From assembly GCA_041676645.1 (NCBI GenBank), contig JBAYRO010000123.1, positions 1 through 7,839 on the forward strand: a DNA stretch of 7,839 bases, given 5' to 3'. This document shows positions 1 through 6,773 of this stretch, one piece after another. A program made the translations under genes and the position numbers. The DNA is from JAMLIN01 sp041676645 (GTDB lineage Bacteria > Pseudomonadota > Gammaproteobacteria > Burkholderiales > Burkholderiaceae_E). A model generated the notes under the pieces. It saw only the letters and a program-made list of their open reading frames with translations. It searched no databases and was not told where the DNA came from. How positions within the stretch are numbered: the first letter of the stretch is position 1; the number at the start of each line of letters is the position of its first letter.

Positions 1-449
1 GGCTTGACGATCAGCGGCAGGCCGAGCCGGCCGACGACATCGCCGCTGCGGCTGGCTTCGGTGAGCACCACGTGCCCCGGCACCGGCAGTCCGATGCTTT
101 CCCAGATGCGCTTGGTCATCAGCTTGTCCATCGCGACCGCCGATGCCATCACGCCGGGACCGGTATAGGGAATGCCCAGCAGCTCGAGCGCGCCCTGCAC
201 CGTACCGTCCTCGCCCCACTTGCCGTGCAGGGAGACGAAGGCGGCATCGAAGCCACCGCGGCGCAGGTCCTCGAGCGGCCTTTCGGCCGGATCGAACCCG
301 AAGGCGGCGATCCCGGCCCGGTTGAGGGCGGCGAGCACCATCGATCCCGAGCGCAGCGAGATCTCGCGCTCGGCCGAGCGCCCGCCGTAGAGCACCGCCA
401 CCTTGTCGAAACGGCGCGCCGCCAGGCGCTTCGTCCTGCGTTCAGCCAT
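1..449 (-). CDS. ddlB: D-alanine--D-alanine ligase, DdlB type (3' end missing)
   Basis: This ATP-grasp ligase joins two D-alanines, giving the dipeptide that MurF uses. Only the first 149 residues of a usual 300-320 are in the window. They cover the N-terminal substrate-binding domain and the start of the central domain. Visible motifs are VAVLYGGRSAEREISL (17-32, with E27 the probable D-Ala contact), HGKWGEDGTVQG (75-86) and MDK..TK (107-112), followed by the segment ending LPLIVKP. The ATG at 449 lies inside the end of murC and has GGGAGG six bases upstream. An in-frame ATG at 455 would begin directly after the Shine-Dalgarno and is less likely. There is a short basic N-terminal tail of about 13 residues. 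Position after murC agrees with the ddlB copy of the dcw cluster rather than a stand-alone ddlA. The catalytic C-terminal half cannot be judged. Confidence 0.95.
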   Translation of the reverse strand, partial: MAERRTKRLAARRFDKVAVLYGGRSAEREISLRSGSMVLAALNRAGIAAFGFDPAERPLEDLRRGGFDAAFVSLHGKWGEDGTVQGALELLGIPYTGPGVMASAVAMDKLMTKRIWESIGLPVPGHVVLTEASRSGDVVGRLGLPLIVK

Positions 450-1833
450 TACCATCCTCCCGCAGGGCGGGCGCCACCGAGCCGATCGAACCCGCGCCCA
501 TCGTCAGGACGACATCGCCCGGGCGAACGACATCGCGAACCGCCTGCGCCATCCCGGCGATCTCCTCGACGAACATGGGCTCGACCTTGCCCATGACCCG
601 GATCGCCCTTGCCAGCGCGCGCCCGTCGGCGGCCACGATCGGCGCTTCCCCGGCCGGATAGACCTCGGCGAGCAGCAGGACGTCCACGCTCGAGAGCACG
701 CGCACGAAATCCTCGAAGAGGTCGCGGGTGCGCGTATAGCGATGCGGCTGGAAGGCGAGCACCAGGCGGCGCCCTGGGAAAGCGCCGCGGGCCGCTGCGA
801 TCGCGGCCGCCATCTCGGCGGGATGATGGCCATAGTCGTCGACCAGGGTGAACTCGCCGCCACCGGTGATCGGCATCTCGCCGTGGCGCTGGAAACGCCG
901 CGAGACGCCCTTGAAACCGGCCAGCGCGGCGGCGATCGCCTCGTCGCCGATACCCAGTTCGGTCGCCACCGCGATCGCGGCCAGCGCATTCTGCACGTTG
1001 TGCACGCCAGGCGCATCGAGCACGACATCGAGCGGATCGAGATCCTCGCGAAGCACGGTGAAGCGCATCCTGCCGGCGTCGGCGACCACATCGATCGCGC
1101 GCACCTGCGCTTCGGCGCACAGGCCGTACGTGACCACCGGCTTGGAGACGAAGGGCATGATCTCGCGCACATGCGGGTCGTCGACGCACATCACCACGGC
1201 GCCGTAGAAGGGCAGACGCTGGGTGAAGTCGACGTAGGCCTGGCGCAGCCGGGCGAAATCATGCCCGTAGGTCTCCATGTGGTCGGCGTCGATGTTCGTG
1301 ATGACCGCGATCATCGGCGAGAGGTTCAGGAACGAGGCATCGCTTTCGTCGGCCTCGACCACGATGTATTCGCCGCTGCCGAGCCGGGCGTTGGCGCCGG
1401 CGCTGTTGAGGCGTCCGCCGATCACGAAGGTCGGATCGAGATCGCCCTCGGCGAGGATCGAAGCCACCAGGCTGGTGGTCGTGGTCTTGCCATGCGTGCC
1501 GGCGATCGCGATGCCCTGCTTGATCTTCATGAGCTCGGCGAGCATCAGCGCGCGCGGCACCACCGGGACGCGACGCGCGCGCGCCGCGATCACCTCGGGG
1601 TTGTCGCCGCCGACCGCCGAGGAGGTCACGATGCAGTCGGCTCCCTGGATGTTCTCGGCCGAATGCGCATGGCGCACCTCGGCGCCGAGTTCGGCAAGCC
1701 GGGCCGTCGCCGCGTTGGCGGCAAGGTCCGAGCCGCTGATGCGATAGCCGAGGTTGAGGAGCACTTCGGCGATCCCGCTCATGCCGGCGCCACCGATGCC
1801 GACGAAATGGATGTGCTTGACCTTGTGCTTCAT
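442..1833 (-). CDS. murC: UDP-N-acetylmuramate--L-alanine ligase MurC
   Basis: MurC starts the stem peptide by joining L-Ala to UDP-MurNAc with ATP in the cytoplasm. The 463 aa protein shows the three Mur-ligase domains. The N-terminal nucleotide-fold domain has GIGGAGMSG (12-20) and SSAV (71-74). The central ATPase domain has the P-loop GTHGKTTT (112-119), EADESDASFL (160-169), TNIDADH (179-185) and HNVQNALA (278-285). The C-terminal domain has DDYGHHP (333-339) and FQPHRYTRT (362-370). GTHGKTTT and DDYGHHP separate MurC from MurD and MurF. The ATG at 1833 begins just before the glycine motif and has AAGGAG eight bases upstream, within the end of murG; the open frame further upstream has no MurC similarity. 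The stop lies eight bases inside ddl. A cell-recycling Mpl ligase is a poorer fit given the motifs and the cluster position. Confidence 0.98.
   Translation of the reverse strand: MKHKVKHIHFVGIGGAGMSGIAEVLLNLGYRISGSDLAANAATARLAELGAEVRHAHSAENIQGADCIVTSSAVGGDNPEVIAARARRVPVVPRALMLAELMKIKQGIAIAGTHGKTTTTSLVASILAEGDLDPTFVIGGRLNSAGANARLGSGEYIVVEADESDASFLNLSPMIAVITNIDADHMETYGHDFARLRQAYVDFTQRLPFYGAVVMCVDDPHVREIMPFVSKPVVTYGLCAEAQVRAIDVVADAGRMRFTVLREDLDPLDVVLDAPGVHNVQNALAAIAVATELGIGDEAIAAALAGFKGVSRRFQRHGEMPITGGGEFTLVDDYGHHPAEMAAAIAAARGAFPGRRLVLAFQPHRYTRTRDLFEDFVRVLSSVDVLLLAEVYPAGEAPIVAADGRALARAIRVMGKVEPMFVEEIAGMAQAVRDVVRPGDVVLTMGAGSIGSVAPALREDGNG
456..461 (-). promoter_or_regulatory. Shine-Dalgarno site of ddl
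   Basis: The minus strand reads GGGAGG, six bases before the ATG at 449. It favours that ATG over the in-frame ATG at 455, which would directly abut the site. It lies in the last codons of murC. Confidence 0.75.
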
Positions 1834-2909
1834 CGCCGCGGCTCCTTCGCCACCGCCTCGCAGGCATCGGCGAGGTCGCGGCCGGCATGCGGCCGGGCGA
1901 GTTCGCGGGCGCGCTGCGCCATCTCCAGCAAGCGGTCGCGGTCCATGCCCTCGAGCAGCGCCGCGAGCTTTGCCGGCTCGAGCGTCGGCTGAGGCATCAG
2001 CACCGCCGCGCCACGATCGGCCAGGAAGCGTGCGTTCGCCGTCTGGTGGTCGTCGACCGCATGCGGATACGGCACCAGGACGCTGGCCAGCCCGGCGGCG
2101 GCGAGTTCCGACACCGTCATCGCGCCGGCGCGGCAGATGACGAGGTCGGCCCGGGCGTACTCGCCGGCCATGTCGTCGATGAACTCGCGGACATCCGCAT
2201 CGACCCCGGCGCTCGCGTAGGCCTCGCGCAACGCTGCGCCATGCGCCTTGCCGCTCTGGTGCACGACCAGCGGCCGACGCGGCGCGGGCAGCATGGCGAG
2301 CGCCGCGGGCAGGGTATCGTTGAGCGCCTTCGCGCCGAGGCTGCCGCCGACCACGAGCAGGCGCAAGGGCCCTTCGCGCCCGCGCATCCTCTGCGCGGGT
2401 GGAGCGATCCCGGCCACGGCCTCGCGCACCGGATTGCCGCACCATTGCGCCCCGGGCAAGGCGTCCGGGAAGGCGACCAGGCTGCGACGGGCAAAGCGCG
2501 CCAGCACCCGGTTGGTCAGGCCCGCGATCGAGTTCTGCTCATGGATCACCAGTGGCCGACCCGTCATCGCGGCGACCAGGCCGCCGGGGAAGGCGACATA
2601 GCCACCGAGGCCGAGCACCACCGCCGGCCGGACTTCGCGCAGCACCTGCAAGGCCTGCCAGAGCGCGCGGCCGAGTCGCCAGGGAGCGAGCAGCCGGGTG
2701 GCGAGCCCCTTGCCGCGCAGCCCGCCGATGCGCACCCAGCGCATCGGGATGCCATGGCGGGGCACGAGGTCCGCCTCCATGCCACCGGGCACGCCGAGCC
2801 AGACGACCTGCCAGCTGCGCGCGCGCATCTCCTCGGCGACCGCCAGGCCGGGCATCACGTGCCCGCCGGTGCCGCCGGCCATGATCATCAGGGTCCGGGC
2901 CGCGCTCAT
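1830..2909 (-). CDS. murG: UDP-N-acetylglucosamine--MurNAc-(pentapeptide) pyrophosphoryl-undecaprenol GlcNAc-transferase MurG
   Basis: MurG is a GT-B fold, peripheral inner-membrane glycosyltransferase that adds GlcNAc from UDP-GlcNAc to lipid I, making lipid II. The 359 aa length is typical. The N-terminal domain carries the glycine loop GGTGGH (12-17), GLGGY (100-104) and HEQN (123-126). GNPVR (158-162) marks the approach to the C-terminal donor-binding domain, which shows GGSLGAKALN (188-197), HQSG (217-220), CRAGAMTVSE (259-268, with E268 the probable UDP-ribose contact) and VPYPHAVDDHQTANA (279-293). The start is set by the GGTGGH motif ten residues downstream, by an ATGA overlap with the ftsW stop and by a G-rich stretch (GGGGGGA) just upstream that can serve as ribosome binding site. 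Its stop overlaps the murC start by four bases. It is the only clear glycosyltransferase of this type in the window. Confidence 0.98.
   Translation of the reverse strand: MSAARTLMIMAGGTGGHVMPGLAVAEEMRARSWQVVWLGVPGGMEADLVPRHGIPMRWVRIGGLRGKGLATRLLAPWRLGRALWQALQVLREVRPAVVLGLGGYVAFPGGLVAAMTGRPLVIHEQNSIAGLTNRVLARFARRSLVAFPDALPGAQWCGNPVREAVAGIAPPAQRMRGREGPLRLLVVGGSLGAKALNDTLPAALAMLPAPRRPLVVHQSGKAHGAALREAYASAGVDADVREFIDDMAGEYARADLVICRAGAMTVSELAAAGLASVLVPYPHAVDDHQTANARFLADRGAAVLMPQPTLEPAKLAALLEGMDRDRLLEMAQRARELARPHAGRDLADACEAVAKEPRR
1842..1847 (-). promoter_or_regulatory. Shine-Dalgarno site of murC
   Basis: The minus strand reads AAGGAG, eight bases before the murC ATG and inside the 3' end of murG. 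It fixes the murC start within a longer open frame. Confidence 0.75.
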
Positions 2910-4111
2910 GCCGTCCCCCCGCGCATCATCTGGCGATTCTCGAAGTCGATCCGCAGCAGGATCGCGATCGCGAGGCAGACGGCCAGGATGCTGGAGCCCC
3001 CATAGCTCATCAGCGGCAGGGTCAGGCCCTTGGTCGGGAGCACGCCGGTATTGACACCGATATTGATCAGGGCCTGGATCGCGATCCAGATCGCGATCCC
3101 CTTGGCGACCAGGCCCGAGTAGGGGCGATCGAGCGCGATCGACTGGCGGCCGATCTCGAAACCGCGGCGCACCAGCCAGAACAGCATGCCGATCACCGCC
3201 AGCACGCCGACCAGCCCGAGTTCCTCGCCGATCACCGCGAGCAGGAAGTCGGTGTGCGCCTCGGGCAGGTAGTTGAGTTTCTCGATCGAACCGCCCAGTC
3301 CCACCCCGAACAGTTCGCCACGACCGAATGCGATCAGCGAATGCGTGAGCTGGTAGCCGGCGCCGAAGGCATTCTCCGGCGAGAACGGATCGTCGAGCAG
3401 CAGTTCGAGCCGGGCGAGCCGATAGGGCTGGGCGAAGATCAGCATCACGATCGTCGAGACCGCGGCGAGGACCAGCCCCACGAACAGGCGCCCGCTGATG
3501 CCCCCCAGGAAGAGCACCGTCATGGCAATGCCGCAGATCACCACGAAGGCGCCGAGGTCGCGCTGCAGAAGCAGCAGGCAGCCGACCACCACGACCGCGG
3601 TGCCCATCGGCAGGAAGCCCTTGCGAAAGCGCAACATGTAGTCCTGCTTGCGGATCGTGTAGTCGGCCGCGTAGAGCACGACGAAGAGCTTCATCAGCTC
3701 GGAAGGCTGCAGCGACAGCGGACCGATCCGGATCCAGCGGGTTGCGCCCAGCGCGACGTTGCCCAGTACCAGCACGGCGAACAGCAGGACGAGGCCACCG
3801 GCGAACAGCCAGGGCGAGAGCCGCTGCCACTGGCGCATCGGCGTGGCGAATGCGAGCACGCCCGCCGCCACCCCGATGCCGATCGACAGCAGATGGCGCA
3901 GCAGGAAGTGGCTGTTCTCGAGCCGGGCATAGCGCGGCGAATCGGGCATGGCGATCGATGCCGAATAGACCATCACCAGTCCGAAGGCGAGCAGGATCGC
4001 GGCGACCCACAGCAGCGATTCGTCGATCACCGCCAGGCGGGCCTTGTCGAGCCGGCGCGCGATCGGGCGGGTCGGCCGCCGTGAACCCGAGGGCAGGCGC
4101 AGGCTCAGCAT
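2906..4111 (-). CDS. ftsW: Septal peptidoglycan glycosyltransferase FtsW (SEDS family)
   Basis: FtsW is a polytopic inner-membrane protein of the divisome. With its partner class B penicillin-binding protein FtsI it polymerises lipid II into septal glycan strands. The protein is 401 aa and begins with a basic cytoplasmic tail (residues 1-30, many Arg) before the first membrane segment at about 33-54. About ten hydrophobic segments follow. Family motifs include GATRWI (122-127), QPSELMK (135-141), YQLTHSLIAFGRGE (253-266), GLGGS (271-275), LPEAHTDF with the catalytic-site Asp (D288), GEELGLVG beginning at 295, and near the C terminus NTGVLPTKGLTLP and MSYGGSS. The dcw position and PEAHTDF favour FtsW over RodA. 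A GGAGG lies four bases upstream of the ATG, which sits inside the end of murD. Arg184 in QRDLG stands where Pro is usual in this family. The stop overlaps the murG start as ATGA. Confidence 0.97.
   Translation of the reverse strand: MLSLRLPSGSRRPTRPIARRLDKARLAVIDESLLWVAAILLAFGLVMVYSASIAMPDSPRYARLENSHFLLRHLLSIGIGVAAGVLAFATPMRQWQRLSPWLFAGGLVLLFAVLVLGNVALGATRWIRIGPLSLQPSELMKLFVVLYAADYTIRKQDYMLRFRKGFLPMGTAVVVVGCLLLLQRDLGAFVVICGIAMTVLFLGGISGRLFVGLVLAAVSTIVMLIFAQPYRLARLELLLDDPFSPENAFGAGYQLTHSLIAFGRGELFGVGLGGSIEKLNYLPEAHTDFLLAVIGEELGLVGVLAVIGMLFWLVRRGFEIGRQSIALDRPYSGLVAKGIAIWIAIQALINIGVNTGVLPTKGLTLPLMSYGGSSILAVCLAIAILLRIDFENRQMMRGGTA
2914..2920 (-). promoter_or_regulatory. G-rich ribosome binding site of murG
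   Basis: The minus strand reads GGGGGGA shortly before the murG ATG, within the last codons of ftsW. It is a weak match to the anti-Shine-Dalgarno but is the only purine-rich stretch at a suitable distance. The ATGA overlap may add coupling with ftsW. Confidence 0.45.
3074..3089. repeat. Perfect 16-nt palindrome inside ftsW
   Basis: The sequence CTGGATCGCGATCCAG equals its own reverse complement. Its core GATCGCGATC occurs again at 3089-3098 and at 2960-2969. In ftsW these bases encode Ile-Ala and Ala-Ile repeats of membrane segments (for example AIWIAIQ), so coding constraint may explain them. No function is claimed. Confidence 0.6.
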
Positions 4112-5607
4112 GAGGCCTCCAGCGGCTGCCCGCGTTCGCCGGCGATACGCTCGAGCGCGGCGCCGAAGGCGCGGCCGCGCTCCGGATAGCCCGAGAACAT
4201 GTCGAGGCTGGAGCAGGCCGGACTCAGCAGCACCGCCTCGCCGGCGCGCGCGCGCGCCGCCGCCAGCTCGACCGCCTCGTCGATGCCGCCGGCATGCAGG
4301 ATCTCGACACCGGTGCCGGCGATGGCGTCGGCGATGCGCTGCGCATCCCGGCCGATCAGCACCACGCCCCGCGCGGCGTGCCGCATCGCGTCGGCGAGCG
4401 GGCTGAAGTCCTGGCCCTTGCCGTCGCCGCCGGCGATCAGCCAGCAGGGCCGGCGGATGCCCTCGATCGCCGCCACGGTTGCCGCCACGTTGGTTCCCTT
4501 GCTGTCGTCGTAGTACTCGACGCCGTCGAGAATGCCGAGCAGCTGGCAACGATGGGGTTCGCCCCGGTACTGGCGCAGGCCGTGGAGCATCTGCGCCATC
4601 GGAACACCGATCGCACGGCACAGCGCGAGCGCCGCGAGCGCATTCTGGTGGTTGTGGGCGCCGCGCAGCAGCAGCGCGTCGGCCGGCATCAGCCGGCGCA
4701 CCCGGGCTTCGGGCGCGGCGGCGCGGCGGCGAACCGGCGCGTCGTCGGCGGCAATCGCCTCGGCAAGCCATGGCATGCCGCCGTCCTCGACGATACCGAG
4801 ATCGCCGATACGGACCGGCGCATCCGGCCCGAAGCTCACGGCGGGCAGTTCGCGCCGCGGCGCCGTGCGCGGATCGGCGCGGTTGTGGATGGCCACGCAG
4901 CCGGGCGCATGGATGCGGTGCTTGGCGTCGGCATAGGTCTCGAACGAGGCATGCCAGTCGAGATGGTCCTCGGCGATGTTCAGGATGCAGGCCGCGTCGA
5001 CGGTGAAGCGCTGCGCGAGCGCCAGCTGGAAGCTCGAGAGCTCGATCACCCAGATCGCCGGCAGTTCATCGGCATCGAGCGACTCCATCAGGGCGGCGAG
5101 CAGCGAAGGCCCGATGTTGCCGGCGGACTTCGCCGACTGCCCCGCAGCGCGGCACAGGGCGGTCGCCATGGCGGCCACCGTCGTCTTGCCGTTGGTGCCG
5201 GTGAGCGCCAGTACCCGCGGCGGACCGGCATCGCCGGGCAGCGAGCAGATCGCCTGGGAGAACAGCTCGAGCTCGCCCACCACCGGCAACTCGCGCTCGC
5301 GGGCCCGCGCATGCAGGGCTCCGCTCGGCCCGGTCTCGATCGACAGGCCGGGGCTCCAGGCGACGAGATCCGCGCCATCGAGCACACCGGGATCGAAGTC
5401 GGTCCGCTCCAGGGGAAGATCCACCCCATGGGCGCGCAGGTCCGCCAACCCCGGCGGCTCGGCACGCGAATCCGCGATGCGCACGCTCGCGCCCTGGCGC
5501 AGCGCCCAGCGCGCCATCGCCGCCCCCGATCCGCCGAGGCCGAGCACGAGCACCTGGCGGCCGCGCAGGTCGAACAGGGGCAGTTGCATGGCGGCGGCTT
5601 CGCTCAT
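4105..5607 (-). CDS. murD: UDP-N-acetylmuramoyl-L-alanine--D-glutamate ligase MurD
   Basis: This cytoplasmic Mur ligase adds D-Glu to UDP-MurNAc-L-Ala using ATP. The protein is 500 aa against about 440 in E. coli. Much of the extra length seems to lie around residues 240-310, including an Ala/Arg-rich stretch near 290-305. In order one sees a Rossmann-like N-terminal glycine motif LGLGGSG (22-28), the P-loop GTNGKTT (137-143), GNIG (163-166), ELSSFQL (189-195), LNIAEDHLDWH (209-219), the probable carbamylated lysine in YADAK (K229), HNHQNAL (318-324) and the MurD-specific DDSKGTN (367-373). The chosen ATG at 5607 gives an ATGA overlap with the mraY stop. No convincing Shine-Dalgarno precedes it, and the in-frame ATG at 5589 (residue 7) is an alternative. 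The stop lies inside the start of ftsW, a 7-base overlap. The frame stays open upstream through mraY and part of murF, but that is a GC-rich shadow and not a fusion. Confidence 0.97.
   Translation of the reverse strand: MSEAAAMQLPLFDLRGRQVLVLGLGGSGAAMARWALRQGASVRIADSRAEPPGLADLRAHGVDLPLERTDFDPGVLDGADLVAWSPGLSIETGPSGALHARARERELPVVGELELFSQAICSLPGDAGPPRVLALTGTNGKTTVAAMATALCRAAGQSAKSAGNIGPSLLAALMESLDADELPAIWVIELSSFQLALAQRFTVDAACILNIAEDHLDWHASFETYADAKHRIHAPGCVAIHNRADPRTAPRRELPAVSFGPDAPVRIGDLGIVEDGGMPWLAEAIAADDAPVRRRAAAPEARVRRLMPADALLLRGAHNHQNALAALALCRAIGVPMAQMLHGLRQYRGEPHRCQLLGILDGVEYYDDSKGTNVAATVAAIEGIRRPCWLIAGGDGKGQDFSPLADAMRHAARGVVLIGRDAQRIADAIAGTGVEILHAGGIDEAVELAAARARAGEAVLLSPACSSLDMFSGYPERGRAFGAALERIAGERGQPLEASC
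4116..4121 (-). promoter_or_regulatory. Shine-Dalgarno site of ftsW
   Basis: The minus strand reads TGGAGG, four bases before the ftsW ATG and inside the end of murD. The spacing is slightly short but workable, and it supports the start that overlaps the murD stop by seven bases. Confidence 0.6.
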
Positions 5608-6773
5608 CGCAGCTTCAGGGTCGAAAGACCGAACAGGACGAGCACCATCGTCACGATCCAGAACCGGACGACGACCTGCGACTCCTTCACGCCACCGACC
5701 TCGAAATGATGGTGCAGCGGAGCCATCCGGAAGATCCGCCGGCCCACTCCGAAGCGTCGCTTGGTGTACTTGAAGTAGCTGACCTGCAGCATCACCGACA
5801 GCGTCTCGACCACGAAGACGCCGCCCATGATGAACAGCACGATTTCCTGGCGCACCACGACGGCGACGGTACCGAGGGCGCCGCCCAGCGCGAGCGCGCC
5901 GACGTCGCCCATGAACACCTGCGCCGGGTAGGCGTTGAACCACAGGAAGGCCAGCCCGGCCCCGACGATGGCGCCGCAGAACACGGTCAGCTCGCCGGCG
6001 CCGCTGATGTTCGGGATCAGCAGGTACTTCGCGAACACCGCGTTGCCGCTCGCGTAGGCGAAGATCCCGAGCGCGCCCGCGACGAGCACCGCCGGCATGA
6101 TCGCCAGGCCATCGGCGCCATCCGTCAGGTTGACCGCATTGCTGGTGCCGACGATCACGAGGTAGCTCAGCACGATGAAGCCGAACACGCCGAGCGGATA
6201 GGCGACATCCTTGAAGAAGGGAACGATCAGGTCGGCGCGCGCCGGCAAGTCGGCCTGGAAGCCGCTGCGGATCCAGCCGAGAAACAGCTCGACCGCATGG
6301 GCATTCGATCCGGCGGGCACCGAGAAGGCGAGATAGACCGCCGCCACCAGTCCGATCACGGTCTGCCAGAAGTACTTCTCGCGGGCCGACATGCCCTTCG
6401 GATTGCGATGCACCACCTTGCGGTAGTCGTCGACCCAGCCGACCAGCCCGAAGCCCAGGGTGACGATCAGCACGATCCAGATGAAGCGGTTGCCGAGGTC
6501 GCCCCAGAGCAGCGTCGAACAGGCAACCGAGATCAGGATCAGCGCCCCGCCCATGGTCGGCGTCCCGCTCTTGGTGAGATGGGTCTGGGGGCCGTCGGTA
6601 CGCACCGCCTGGCCGATCTTCATCTGCGCCAGCTTGCGGATCACCAGGGGGCCGAAGATCAGTCCGACCGCCAGCGCGGTGAGCGCGGCGAGCACGGCGC
6701 GCAGCGTGATGTACTGGATCACCGCGAACGCGCGGATGTCGGTCGCCAGCCACTGGGAGATCTCGAGCAGCAT
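5604..6773 (-). CDS. mraY: Phospho-N-acetylmuramoyl-pentapeptide-transferase MraY
   Basis: This integral membrane enzyme transfers phospho-MurNAc-pentapeptide from UDP to undecaprenyl phosphate, giving lipid I at the inner face of the cytoplasmic membrane. The protein is 389 aa, normal for the beta-proteobacterial family. It has about ten hydrophobic segments, the first near residues 18-45 and the last near 368-385. Diagnostic motifs are TKSGTPTMGG (67-76), the Asp pair in GWVDDYRK (D115, D116), NLTDGADGL (215-223), the catalytic-site Asp in FMGDVGALALGG (D290) and HHHFE (354-358). The ATG at 6773 is supported by a GGAGG seven bases upstream and by the TGATG overlap with the murF stop. The stop overlaps the murD start by four bases. 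One mild oddity is Ala220, where many homologues have Leu in NLTDGLDGL. Confidence 0.98.
   Translation of the reverse strand: MLLEISQWLATDIRAFAVIQYITLRAVLAALTALAVGLIFGPLVIRKLAQMKIGQAVRTDGPQTHLTKSGTPTMGGALILISVACSTLLWGDLGNRFIWIVLIVTLGFGLVGWVDDYRKVVHRNPKGMSAREKYFWQTVIGLVAAVYLAFSVPAGSNAHAVELFLGWIRSGFQADLPARADLIVPFFKDVAYPLGVFGFIVLSYLVIVGTSNAVNLTDGADGLAIMPAVLVAGALGIFAYASGNAVFAKYLLIPNISGAGELTVFCGAIVGAGLAFLWFNAYPAQVFMGDVGALALGGALGTVAVVVRQEIVLFIMGGVFVVETLSVMLQVSYFKYTKRRFGVGRRIFRMAPLHHHFEVGGVKESQVVVRFWIVTMVLVLFGLSTLKLR

Noticed and set aside
1877..1898. A possible GC-rich hairpin (CGGCCG, five-base loop, CGGCCG) near the end of murG as a terminator
   Set aside because: The stem is only six bases, no T-run follows on the transcribed strand, and it lies inside coding sequence just before murC, which needs read-through.
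403..1992. A 529-codon open frame on the plus strand opposite murC
   Set aside because: It lies antisense to a well-supported gene. Its translation is rich in His, Arg, Asp and Gly with no recognisable domain, as expected when GC-rich third positions remove stops from the opposite frame.
2914..2920. A run of six C (G on the coding strand) at the ftsW/murG junction as a phase-variable tract
   Set aside because: Six bases is too short for frequent slippage, and essential cell wall genes are unlikely phase-variation targets. It more likely acts as the murG ribosome binding site.
1887..4084. Plus-strand open frames opposite murG and ftsW (1887-3005 and 3254-4084)
   Set aside because: They are antisense to intact conserved genes, and their composition is that of a GC-rich shadow frame with no plausible protein features.
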